Shown here: one piece after another, positions 43,306-50,835 of the stretch
How the letters are laid out: each line of letters opens with the position of its first letter
Position numbering within the stretch: position 1 is the stretch's first letter
NCBI GenBank assembly: GCA_030427205.1
Contig: JAUHXC010000030.1
Coordinates: 55,334-119,333, forward strand
Length of the DNA stretch: 64,000 nt
Source of the DNA: a bacterium
Lineage (GTDB): Bacteria > Myxococcota_A > Bradymonadia > UBA7976 > UBA1532
Reading direction: 5' to 3'
The notes under the pieces: generated by a model
Database searches by the model: none
Seen by the model: the letters and a program-made list of their open reading frames with translations, nothing else
Told to the model about the DNA's origin: nothing
Made by a program: the position numbers and the translations under genes

Positions 43306-44982
43306 TCAGACGCGGGTGCGGGTGCGGGCCCGCTCCTGCTCGATGTGACGGATGACCCGCTGCTGCACCACGCCGGCGATCGTGCGGATCTGCTCGGGCG
43401 CGAGCTTGACGGGGGCCGGGGCCGGCGCGGGAGCCGGCGCGGCCGCGACGACCGGCGTCGGCGGGGCGGCCGGCGCGCGGCCGCCGAGGATGCGGGCCAC
43501 CTCTTCGGCGCTGCGCGGCGCGCCCATGGGCACCATGCGCGCGGCCGCCGGATGGCTCGGGGCCGGGCCGGGCGCGGGATCGGCGGCGGGCGCGGCGACC
43601 ACCACCGGCGGCGCGTGGCGGGCGGTCGGCGGCGCCGGCGGCGTGGGCGTCGCGCCGCGCACGATCGGGGTGGCCGGCCGGCGCGTATGGGCCTGCCGCG
43701 CGGCGACGGTCGACCCGCTGCGGGGCACCGCGACGGCGGAGACCACCGGGCGCGCGGCGGCGGAGGGCTCGACCGACGTCGCCTGCGCGACGACCGGGCC
43801 GTCCGGGGTGACGCTGGGCGGGCGCCCGCGACGCACGCCGCGGGAGACGACCCGGCTGCCGCCATCTGCGGCCGCGAGCAGCGCGGCGATGTCCATCGTC
43901 TGACCCTCGGGGTGCACCCGCCCCGGCGGCGCAGGCGCGGCGGCCGGGCGCGCCGTCGTCTGGAGCGCGCCGGGCGCGGTCGCGATCGGCGCCGCCGCGG
44001 GCTCGACGCCCGCCGCGGCCGTATTCGCAGCGCCGGTGTTCGCCGGGGTGAGCGCGCCCCGCTCGGGTATCGCCGGCGCGGCCGACGAGACCGAGGGCAC
44101 CGCGCCATCGGCGGATGGCATGCCAGATGGCACAATGGATGGCATGCCGGATGGCACGCTCGATGGCATACCAGATGGCGCAGCGGACGGCACACTGGCT
44201 AGCATACCCGATGGCACACCCGATGGCATACCCACCGGCGCCACGGATGGCGCCGGCATCACAGATGGCGCTGGCGATGACATATCGGATGGCATCTGCG
44301 ACCCGACCTCGCCTGACGGACCCTGAAAATGGGTCAAGGGCGCCGCATGAGGCATTACAGCCGGCCCGGATGGCATCGTCCCATCACTGGATGGCACAGC
44401 AGAAGGCACCGATGGCATCGACGGCGGCCCAGAAGGCGCGCCGGGCGTCACTTGGACCGACGGCGGCCCCTCGACCGCCGCGGGCCGGCTCCCCTGCCCC
44501 GCCGCATGCCGCAGGCCCGGCGTCGCCTCGGCGGGCACCGCGCGCGCCGAGACCGTCGGCGCAGCGTCGGCCGCCGCCGGCACCCGCTCGATCACCCGCT
44601 CGACGTCGTGCTGTCGGCTGTGCTCGAGCACGCGCACCGAGTGATGGGCGCCGGGCACCACCGCTCGGGCCTGCACCGGCGGCGCCGCCGCAGCGTTGGC
44701 CTCGACCTGCGGCGGGGTCCAGCGGGCGTGCACCAGCGGCACATCGGAGTCGTCGTAGTCCAGCGCCGCGCTCCAGCGGGCCATCCAGTCGGACATCAAG
44801 GGCATCAGCCCGTTGATCACCTCGCCCAGACCCACCAGATCGCGGACCCAGGCCGGCGGCTCGGCGAGCACCCGGGCGAAGCCCAGCTCGCCGAGCAGTC
44901 GCCGATCGACCAGCGCCAGAATGCCATCCGCCCCGGGCGGGGCGGCGGCGGACGCGGTCTGGTGATCGAGGCGGTCGGTCAT
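43306..44982 (-). CDS. Disordered Pro/Ala/Ser repeat protein in the tape-measure position
   Basis: 558 residues. A short ordered N-terminus (LLGELGFARVLAEPPAWVRDLVGLG, then a hydrophobic stretch INGLMPLMSDW) is followed by some 400 residues of Pro/Ala/Ser/Met low complexity with SGMPS and SSVPSG repeats. The protein ends in a basic helix (EQIRTIAGVVQQRVIRHIEQERARTRTRV). No enzyme or known eCIS family is recognised. It lies between the second tube protein and the LysM adaptor, the slot used for tape-measure proteins in many contractile tails, and no other tape-measure candidate is present. A scaffold or length-ruler role is inference only. Confidence 0.7.
   Translation of the reverse strand: MTDRLDHQTASAAAPPGADGILALVDRRLLGELGFARVLAEPPAWVRDLVGLGEVINGLMPLMSDWMARWSAALDYDDSDVPLVHARWTPPQVEANAAAAPPVQARAVVPGAHHSVRVLEHSRQHDVERVIERVPAAADAAPTVSARAVPAEATPGLRHAAGQGSRPAAVEGPPSVQVTPGAPSGPPSMPSVPSAVPSSDGTMPSGPAVMPHAAPLTHFQGPSGEVGSQMPSDMSSPAPSVMPAPSVAPVGMPSGVPSGMLASVPSAAPSGMPSSVPSGMPSIVPSGMPSADGAVPSVSSAAPAIPERGALTPANTGAANTAAAGVEPAAAPIATAPGALQTTARPAAAPAPPGRVHPEGQTMDIAALLAAADGGSRVVSRGVRRGRPPSVTPDGPVVAQATSVEPSAAARPVVSAVAVPRSGSTVAARQAHTRRPATPIVRGATPTPPAPPTARHAPPVVVAAPAADPAPGPAPSHPAAARMVPMGAPRSAEEVARILGGRAPAAPPTPVVAAAPAPAPAPAPVKLAPEQIRTIAGVVQQRVIRHIEQERARTRTRV
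44112..44300 (-). repeat. GATGGCA-based minisatellite in the 43306-44982 gene
   Basis: Imperfect tandem units of 15 and 30 bases (GATGGCATGCCAGATGGCA type on the + strand) encode SGMPS/SSVPSG repeats. Copies differ but all keep frame. Similar GATGGCA blocks continue weakly to about 44420. Confidence 0.85.
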
Positions 44983-44989
44983 CGGCGCT

Positions 44990-45529
44990 TCACTTCACCG
45001 CGTCGAAGACGCCGACGCCGGCGCTGAAGAGCTGGGCCAGCATCGGCTTCTTCATGCCGCCGTGGATCAGCTCGATGCTCTCGACGGCGACCTGGCCGTT
45101 GGTGGCGTCCAGGGTCGGGCCGCTCCAGCGCACGGGCAGGGCGTCGAAGACGTTCCAGATGGTCTTGGGCAGCATGCGCTCGTCGAGCATCATGATCGTC
45201 AGGTTGCGCTTGCGCACCACCCCGCGGGCCGCCGCCTCGAACCACATCCACATGCCGTCGAGCTCGGTCATGCCCCGCTCGAGCACCAGCGGCGACCAGG
45301 TGGTGCCGCCGACGAAGTGATGGCTGGCGTGGTTGTGCCCGCCCTCGCGGTACTCCTCCTGCTGCACGGTGGCCGACAGCCCGCTGACCGACTTGAAGCC
45401 GCCCACGATCAGGCCTTCGATCTCGACGAAGTAGTTGTAGCCCCCGTACGGATCGAGGGCGATCTGCGAGCCGGCGGCGCCGGCGGCGCCTCTCACGCCC
45501 AGCGCCACCAGAGAGCTGCCCAGGGCCAT
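44990..45529 (-). CDS. eCIS tail tube protein, second copy (Afp5-like)
   Basis: 179 residues. After a Gly/Ala-rich N-terminus comes the tube-protein core: YNYFVEIEGLIVGGFKSVSGLS, then EYREGGHNHASHHFVG, LVLERGMTELDGMWMWFE, and RWSGPTLDATNGQVAVESIEL. These match the gp19-like tube fold shared with the 46170-46613 protein. In Afp, a related minor tube protein sits near the baseplate; position just before the LysM adaptor supports this. The SD is GGAGG 8 bases before the ATG. Confidence 0.92.
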   Translation of the reverse strand: MALGSSLVALGVRGAAGAAGSQIALDPYGGYNYFVEIEGLIVGGFKSVSGLSATVQQEEYREGGHNHASHHFVGGTTWSPLVLERGMTELDGMWMWFEAAARGVVRKRNLTIMMLDERMLPKTIWNVFDALPVRWSGPTLDATNGQVAVESIELIHGGMKKPMLAQLFSAGVGVFDAVK

Positions 45530-45530
45530 G

Positions 45531-45740
45531 TCACCGCCTCCTCGTCGCCTCGATCATCGACGCCAGGTCGGTCGGCTGGCTGGCCGCCGCCCGGCTCTTC
45601 TCTTCGTTCAGCCGGGCCGTATGGCGGACCCAGCCGATGCGCTCCAGGTGGCTCATGCTCATCACCGAGTCGTACGACCAGTGCAGATAATGAGCCAGGT
45701 ACGCTACCTCCTCGTGGAGCCGGTCCGAGGGGTAGCTCAG
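45531..45740 (-). CDS. DUF6760-like small protein without a normal start codon
   Basis: The frame encodes SYPSDRLHEEVAYLAHYLHW, then HLERIGWVRHTARLNEEK and an Arg tail, matching the small DUF6760 proteins that follow the assembly chaperone in eCIS clusters. There is no ATG, GTG or TTG at its 5' end. Either a CTG at 45740 (which overlaps the chaperone stop as CTGA) is used, giving 69 residues, or the region is translated only by -1 frameshifting from the chaperone gene at G GGG GGA. An internal GTG/ATG pair would cut away the conserved part. Expression is thus by an unusual route. Confidence 0.7.
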   Translation of the reverse strand: MSYPSDRLHEEVAYLAHYLHWSYDSVMSMSHLERIGWVRHTARLNEEKSRAAASQPTDLASMIEATRRR

Positions 45741-46117
45741 GCTCCCCCCGGCGGGGGCGGCTCCACGTCGAAGTCGCCTTCGCAGTGGGGGCACACCACC
45801 CGCATGCGGCTGCGGCCGGTGCGGTTGATGCGCTGATACAGGTCCTGCAGGTACGCGAAATCGCAGGCGTAGAGCCCTTCGATGGTCTTGACGTCGATCC
45901 GATCGAGCCCACCCAGCCGGGTGACGACCCGGCTGAGCAGGATCACCACCAGGTAGCCCGGGTTGCGTTGCACCCGGGGGTCCTTGAGCGGGGCGAGCTC
46001 GTCGAACGCCGTCGCCATGCGCATCTGCCCCTCGCGGTGGCGGGTGCCGTCGGGTCCGATCACCCCTTCGGGCAGGGTGAAATCGAACGTCGGCGAGGGG
46101 GCTGCCGCTGCCATCAT
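45737..46117 (-). CDS. Tail/baseplate assembly chaperone (T4 gp26/gp51-like or E-type)
   Basis: 126 residues. FDFTLPEGVIGPDGTRHREG, QMRMATAFDELAPLKDPRV, and YLVVILLSRVVTRLGGLD are the conserved blocks of chaperones that accompany eCIS tube and baseplate genes. The C-terminus has a CPHC pair and a Pro/Gly tail. Immediately before its TGA is the heptamer G GGG GGA (45749-45743), from which a -1 shift leads into the DUF6760-like frame. A fused product would be 195 residues. Such zero-frame plus -1 frame pairs are known for phage tail assembly chaperones (lambda G/GT, P2 E/E'). The start ATG-ATG at 46117 has GAGGAG 7 bases upstream. Confidence 0.88.
   Translation of the reverse strand: MMAAAAPSPTFDFTLPEGVIGPDGTRHREGQMRMATAFDELAPLKDPRVQRNPGYLVVILLSRVVTRLGGLDRIDVKTIEGLYACDFAYLQDLYQRINRTGRSRMRVVCPHCEGDFDVEPPPPGGA
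45743..45749 (-). promoter_or_regulatory. Candidate -1 ribosomal slippery heptamer G GGG GGA
   Basis: Minus-strand reading frame CCG GGG GGA GCC TGA contains X XXY YYZ with G GGG GGA. A one-base backward slip makes the next codons AGC CTG AGC TAC, exactly the frame of the DUF6760-like ORF, which lacks a usual start. The stop lies two codons downstream, a common arrangement. Confidence 0.6.
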
Positions 46118-46169
46118 GTCTCAACTCCTCGACGTGGCGGTCCCGAGAGGATGCCTGCGATCGAGGCCG

Positions 46170-46613
46170 TCAGACCAGGGCCACGTCGTCGAACGCCAGC
46201 TCGATCTCTTCCATGGCGAGGCCGGTGGAGGTGGCGTCGAAGCTCGGGGCCGCCCAGCGGGTGGGCCAGGCGTTCTTGAGCGTCCAGCGGGCGACCTCGT
46301 CGAACTGGTCGTTGAAGACCACCAGGTCGACGTCCTGCTTGAAGTTCTTGTCGTGGCGGTTCATCTCGCACCACGCCCACAGCTCCTGCTCTTCGATCAT
46401 GCCCCGCTTGAGGGTCACGTTCGACAGCGACTTCAGGCCGGGGATCTTGCGCGGGTGCAGGGTCGCCTCGTGGCCTTCGCGGTAGTCGTTGACCGCCCGG
46501 CTGACCGACAGGCCGCTCATCTCCTTGAAGTTGCCGGCGATCACCGAGCCGATGGTGATGCAGAAGTTGTAATTGCCGATCGGGTCGCGGAGCGGGTAGT
46601 TCGGGGCCGCCAT
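46170..46613 (-). CDS. eCIS tail tube protein, major (Afp1-like)
   Basis: 147 residues. The tube fold is clear: DPIGNYNFCITIGSVIAGNF, KEMSGLSVSRAVNDYREGHE, LKSLSNVTLKRGMIE, ELWAWCEM, and the last strand LAMEEIELAFDDVALV. It stacks as hexameric rings inside the sheath. Its pairing with two sheath genes upstream and the chaperone downstream is the canonical eCIS order. SD GAGG lies just before the ATG. Confidence 0.95.
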   Translation of the reverse strand: MAAPNYPLRDPIGNYNFCITIGSVIAGNFKEMSGLSVSRAVNDYREGHEATLHPRKIPGLKSLSNVTLKRGMIEEQELWAWCEMNRHDKNFKQDVDLVVFNDQFDEVARWTLKNAWPTRWAAPSFDATSTGLAMEEIELAFDDVALV

Positions 46614-46629
46614 CAGGTCTCTCCTCGGT

Positions 46630-47799
46630 TCAAGACGACAGGGTCTCGGTCTGTGCGTCGGTGCCCGACCGGGTGATCAGGCGCAGGGTGATGTATTCGC
46701 CGGGCACCGCCGGCGCGATGCCGACGTCGGCGATCAGCAGGCCGGCCTGCTGGACGTCTGCCGGGTTGTTGTTCTCGTCACACTGGATGTACCAGGCCAG
46801 CTCGCTCACCGGGCCCACGAGGGCGCCCCGGTGATAGAGCCGGTCGAGGTACGCCCCCAGCTCGCGGACCACCCGATTGCGCAGCACGACGTCGTTGATC
46901 TCGAAGACCAGGCCGTCGAGCCGGCGGGTCATCCACCGCTCGAGGTCGAGGGTCAGCCGCCGCACCGGCACATGGCGCCAGGTGGGGTCGGTGGACAGGG
47001 TGCGCGCCCCCCAGACGCGCAGCCCCCGGCCGGGCAGCGCCCGGATGATGTTCACCGAGGGCTCGGCGATGCGCCCGTTGGCGTCGAGCGCCAGCGGCGG
47101 ATACACGGTGGCCAGCTGGGCGTCGGACAACGCGAAGCGCAGGTCGACGGCGTCTTCCAGCGTCTCGTTGGCCGGCGCGTGGTGCCGACCCGAGCGGGCG
47201 TCGACCCGCATGTAGATCCCGGCGACGTGCCCCGACGGCGGCCCGAAGACCGGGCCTTCGTCGGTGACGACCTTGATCCACGGGCCGTAGAGCGCGCCGT
47301 TGTCGCTGCTGGTGCGGGTCTGCAGCTCGCGGGCCCGCGCGATGGCGGTCTCGACCGCCGCCGTGGCGCTGAGCTGCGTCGGCTCGGGCAGGTCGAGCAC
47401 CGCGAAGCGCTCGCCGAGCAGGTCGCAATGCTCGAGCAGCATCGCCTGCAGATCGACGTCGACCACCCCCGGCGCGACGACCAGGCTCACGTCGTCGTCG
47501 TCGACGAGCACGTCGAGGGCGGCGGCGAGGCTGGTGGCGTCGGTGGCCTCCCCCGTCGAGAGGACCTTGCACAGCGCCCCCCCGTTGTTGAAGAAGCCGC
47601 GGATCGCCAGCCGGAAGTGATCCCGCCCGTCGCCGAACCGGCTGCGGAAGCGGGACCAGCCCTGCACCAGCTCCATCGAGCCGGCCTCGACCCCGGCGAG
47701 CGCCCCGATGAAGACGGGGTGACCGCTGTGGTCGACGGTGGCGTCCGCCTGGCGCTGGAGCTGCCAGTAGAGGCCGGGGATGGTGACAGCGTCGGTCAT
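46630..47799 (-). CDS. eCIS sheath protein 2 (Afp3-like)
   Basis: 389 residues. The sheath family is supported by the central ALYGPWIKVVTDEG, VAGIYMRVDARSG, the SVNIIRALPGRGLRVWGARTLS box and the C-terminal core DVGIAPAVPGEYITLRL. It lacks the first handshake segment (APGVYVEE) seen in sheath 1; instead it starts PGLYWQLQRQADATVD. The shorter, diverged second sheath probably forms the baseplate-proximal or cap ring. It starts 7 bases after the sheath-1 stop. Confidence 0.93.
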   Translation of the reverse strand: MTDAVTIPGLYWQLQRQADATVDHSGHPVFIGALAGVEAGSMELVQGWSRFRSRFGDGRDHFRLAIRGFFNNGGALCKVLSTGEATDATSLAAALDVLVDDDDVSLVVAPGVVDVDLQAMLLEHCDLLGERFAVLDLPEPTQLSATAAVETAIARARELQTRTSSDNGALYGPWIKVVTDEGPVFGPPSGHVAGIYMRVDARSGRHHAPANETLEDAVDLRFALSDAQLATVYPPLALDANGRIAEPSVNIIRALPGRGLRVWGARTLSTDPTWRHVPVRRLTLDLERWMTRRLDGLVFEINDVVLRNRVVRELGAYLDRLYHRGALVGPVSELAWYIQCDENNNPADVQQAGLLIADVGIAPAVPGEYITLRLITRSGTDAQTETLSS

Positions 47800-47806
47800 C
47801 GAGGCC

Positions 47807-49000
47807 TCAGCTCGCGGTCTTCTGGCTCAGCCGGAAGACGACGAACTCGGCGGGGCGCACGATGGCCACGCCGATCTCGGTGACGACCATGCCGAGGTCA
47901 CGCACGTCGGCGGGCGTCGTCTCGGCGTCGCACTTGACGAAGAACGCCGCGTCGGCCGACTCGCCGATGAGCGCCCCGCCCTGCCACTGCCGGGTGAGGA
48001 ACGCGTGCACCGTCGACTTGATCTTCGACCACAGGTTCGAGTCGTTGGGCTCGAACACCGCCCAGCCGAGGCCCTCTTCGATGCTCTCGCGCAGGAAGTT
48101 GTAGACCCGGCGCGTGGTGATGTACTTGAACGCGCTGTCGCTGCCGGCGGTGGTGCGGGCACCCCACAGGGTCACGCTCTGGCCGAACATGCGCACCACG
48201 TTGATGCACGCCTCGTTGAGCGGGCCCTGCTTGATGCGCCCGATGCGGGTCGAGACCCCGTAGGCCCCGGAGAGCACCACGTTGGCCGGCGCCTTGTGCA
48301 CCCCGCGGTTGCCGTCGGTGCGGGCGTAGGCCCCGGCGATGTGGCCCACCGGGTTGCGGTAGTCGCCCTTGCCGTCGACGTCGATGAACGGGAAGTAGAT
48401 CGCCCCGTACTCGCTGCTGCGGGTCTGGAAGATCGCGTCGGCCGAGACGCTGTCGGGGTTCATCGGCGCCGCCAGGATGGCGAAGCGATCCTCGCAGGCC
48501 TCGCAGTGGGTCAACAGCTTGTCGTTGATGACCGTGGCGTAGGCGTCGACCGCCGCACCGGGCAGCGGCGCGGCGACGATGGCGATGGCGTCGATGTCTT
48601 CGAAGACGTCGGTGGCGCCCTCGAGCGCGTCGCCGATGTCGCCGTAGTCGTCGGTATTGCCCGCGTCGTCGGTGGTGGCCACCGCGGCGGCGTCGATGCC
48701 GTAGACGAAGCAGCGCGAGCCGCCGTTCTGGAAGAAGCCCTTGACCGCGATGGCCAGGTCGAAGTCGTCGGCGGTGCCGAAGGCCCGCTCGAACTCGGCG
48801 TAGCTGGTCAGCTCGACGGCGGCGCCGGCGCCGGCGTCGGCGTAGGCTTCACCCGAGGCGGGGTTGGTGGGCATCGTGCGTCCGGCCGGCAGGAGGCCGA
48901 TGAAGCCGCCGGTGCTCGTCCCGACACCCGCGATGGGCGCGCCGCCGGAGGCGACCTCTTCGACGTATACCCCGGGGGCCTTGTCCGCGTAGTTGGCCAT
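47807..49000 (-). CDS. eCIS sheath protein 1 (Afp2-like)
   Basis: 397 residues with the complete contractile-sheath signature: APGVYVEEVASG at the N-terminus, AIAVKGFFQNGGSRCFVYG, HIAGAYARTDGNRGVHKAPAN, INVVRMFGQSVTLWGARTT, and the C-terminal insertion strand GVAIVRPAEFVVFRLSQ. The N- and C-terminal arms form the inter-subunit mesh that transmits contraction. As first sheath gene behind the terminator protein it is presumably the most abundant. The start codon is followed by MANYADK. Confidence 0.96.
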   Translation of the reverse strand: MANYADKAPGVYVEEVASGGAPIAGVGTSTGGFIGLLPAGRTMPTNPASGEAYADAGAGAAVELTSYAEFERAFGTADDFDLAIAVKGFFQNGGSRCFVYGIDAAAVATTDDAGNTDDYGDIGDALEGATDVFEDIDAIAIVAAPLPGAAVDAYATVINDKLLTHCEACEDRFAILAAPMNPDSVSADAIFQTRSSEYGAIYFPFIDVDGKGDYRNPVGHIAGAYARTDGNRGVHKAPANVVLSGAYGVSTRIGRIKQGPLNEACINVVRMFGQSVTLWGARTTAGSDSAFKYITTRRVYNFLRESIEEGLGWAVFEPNDSNLWSKIKSTVHAFLTRQWQGGALIGESADAAFFVKCDAETTPADVRDLGMVVTEIGVAIVRPAEFVVFRLSQKTAS

Positions 49001-49022
49001 GCTCTGGGTCCTCCTCTGTCAG

Positions 49023-49628
49023 CTATTCCGTCGTGGGGTCGGGTGCCGCACCCTGTCGATCCCCCACACGAGCGACGACCTTGCTCGGGGGCGCGGCGAC
49101 CTCGGTCGGCGGGAAGGCTTCCACGGCGACCGTGATGGTGAAACGCAGCGACGCCCGGGGCTTGCACCCCAGCGCGCGCCAGAAGTCCGACGAGGCGCCC
49201 AGCGACTCGCTCTGCAGAGCGAACGCGCGCACCGCGTAGGGTTGATCTTCGAGACCGGCGGAGACCAGCGCCGAGGGCACGTAACGCCAGCGCAACAGCG
49301 CCTTCATCACCGCGCCGAGCAGCCGGTGCTCGCCTTCGGTATCGTCCTCGCCGGTCCATGCGGTGGCGAGGTAGTGGAAATCCACCCTGACCGGCGGGTA
49401 CTTGCGCTGCCAGGTCGCCTCTGCGGTCTTCAGGTGCCGGGGCACCGGGTCGCGCAGCAGGTGGTTCTCGTGGATGTCGAAGAGGAAGAGATCGATGGCC
49501 GGCAACTCGACCGCCGCGCCGGGAAACGACTCGTCCGGCGTATCGAACGTGATCGTGACGTCGGCGTAGGCCTCATCCAGCTCGGCGCGGATGAGGTTGC
49601 GAACGGTCTCGTCGACCGCGTCGATCAT
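49023..49628 (-). CDS. Tail terminator/cap protein (DUF4255, Afp16-like)
   Basis: 201 residues from the ATG at 49628, directly after a GGGGGG run that may serve as SD; further upstream the frame is not coding. IDAVDETVRNLIRAEL, PAIDLFLFDIHENHLLRDP, and VRVDFHYLATAW match the conserved N-terminal domain of DUF4255 tail terminators, and RLLGAVMKALLRW follows. The family caps the distal end of sheath and tube and fixes length. As first structural gene in the operon it defines the transcription start side of the eCIS. Confidence 0.9.
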   Translation of the reverse strand: MIDAVDETVRNLIRAELDEAYADVTITFDTPDESFPGAAVELPAIDLFLFDIHENHLLRDPVPRHLKTAEATWQRKYPPVRVDFHYLATAWTGEDDTEGEHRLLGAVMKALLRWRYVPSALVSAGLEDQPYAVRAFALQSESLGASSDFWRALGCKPRASLRFTITVAVEAFPPTEVAAPPSKVVARVGDRQGAAPDPTTE

Positions 49629-49699
49629 CGAACCCCCCTTGCGACCGGCGAGCACGCTCTCCGGGCATCGACATTGATCACCCCGCGGCGGCGTACGGC

Positions 49700-49722
49700 C
49701 ATCCCCCGTTCGGGGGGGGATG
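49700..49722 (-). promoter_or_regulatory. CATCCCCC/GGGGGATG hairpin in the eCIS leader
   Basis: Arms at 49700-49707 and 49715-49722 with a 7-base loop lie 72 bases before the first eCIS gene and 76 bases after the regulator stop. It could end the regulator transcript, attenuate the eCIS operon or be an operator. No T-tract follows in the minus direction, so attenuation cannot be read off directly. Confidence 0.4.
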
Positions 49723-49797
49723 TGATAACGCCGGCGCCCGGCGCAGTGCCGCAACCCGACCACCACCGAGTCGTCATCCAGTCCTCATCCCGGTGCA

Positions 49798-50835
49798 TCA
49801 ACGGCTGCGCAGCCCTTCGGCGAGGGTCGCCACCGGCTCGGGCGGCGGCGGGTCGAGCACCCGCCCCAGCTCGACCCGGCTGCCGATGCCCAGCCGCTCG
49901 TAGATCGCCTTGAGGTGGTCGCGCACGGTCTCCGGGCTGCGCTTCAGCCCGGCGGCGATCTCCTTGACGGTGGCCCCGGCGACGGCCAGGTCGGCGACCC
50001 GCCGCTGGGCGTCGGTCAGCTTCTCGCGCGGGCCGGGCCGATGGGCCGCGGCCTCTTCGACGATGGCGAGCACCGAGCCGCCCTCGCCGTCGAGCGGCTC
50101 GAAGCGCACCGGCGCCCGACGCACGAAGGCCTCGGGTCGGCTCGCGCCCCGCGCGAAGCTCGCCGCCAGCTCGCCGAGGCGCGCGCGCACGGCCTCGTCG
50201 GCCAACCAGCGGCTCGCGCCCCGCGAGACCGAGCGCAGCCGGCCCGCGCGATCGAAGACGATGTAGCTCCGGCTGCCCGGCGGGCGGCTGTCGGCGATGC
50301 GCCGGCGCCACGCGGCGGAGAACCAGCGCACCGTATCGGCCTCGAGCGCGCGGGCGGCGTTGATGTCGACCCGGCCGAAGCCCGGCTCGCCGTTGAGGCG
50401 CACGAGCGCGATGCCGCCGACGAGCATGTCGTCGTGCATCACCGTCATGCCCAGCGTCGAGCGGATGCCCGCCACCTGCCACAGCATCGAGCGCGCCCCG
50501 AGCCCGGCGACGGCGCGCCGTCCGGTGGTGCCGAAGCGGCCGACCGGGTTGAGCTCGCCGGGCCAGACCTCCTCTTCGGGCGCGTCGACCGGGCAGACGT
50601 AGCGGAAGACCGACTGGCCTTCGAGCGCCGCGGCGGCCCGGCGAAAATCAGGCGGGCCGCTGGCCTGGACCTCGGCGAAGTACAGCCGGCGGCCGACCTG
50701 GACCGTCTCGTACGCGAAGGCGCAGCGGGTGCCCGCCGCCGCCTGCAGGACCTCGAACAGCCGACCGACGATGACCCGCGGCGGCAGATCCGCTGGGGGA
50801 TCCTGCGCGAGCAGCTCGGCGATCGGGTCGTGCAT
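49798..50835 (-). CDS. LuxR-type regulator next to the eCIS
   Basis: 345 residues from the ATG at 50835 (GAGGA upstream). The C-terminal LuxR helix-turn-helix is clear: LTDAQRRVADLAVAGATVKE, then SPETVRDHLKAIYERLGI. The N-terminal 260 residues look like a GAF/PAS-like sensor (RCAFAYETVQVGRRLYFAEV, SYIVFDRAGRLRSVSRGASR), with no receiver domain or phosphorylation Asp. It is the gene immediately upstream of the terminator protein on the same strand, 169 bases away, and the most likely regulator of the eCIS. Whether it activates or represses is not visible. Confidence 0.87.
   Translation of the reverse strand: MHDPIAELLAQDPPADLPPRVIVGRLFEVLQAAAGTRCAFAYETVQVGRRLYFAEVQASGPPDFRRAAAALEGQSVFRYVCPVDAPEEEVWPGELNPVGRFGTTGRRAVAGLGARSMLWQVAGIRSTLGMTVMHDDMLVGGIALVRLNGEPGFGRVDINAARALEADTVRWFSAAWRRRIADSRPPGSRSYIVFDRAGRLRSVSRGASRWLADEAVRARLGELAASFARGASRPEAFVRRAPVRFEPLDGEGGSVLAIVEEAAAHRPGPREKLTDAQRRVADLAVAGATVKEIAAGLKRSPETVRDHLKAIYERLGIGSRVELGRVLDPPPPEPVATLAEGLRSR

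Noticed and set aside
17746..50835. An integrated phage rather than an eCIS
   Set aside because: No capsid, terminase, portal, integrase or attachment repeats; an AAA+ ATPase, DUF4255 terminator and two sheaths are typical of eCIS.
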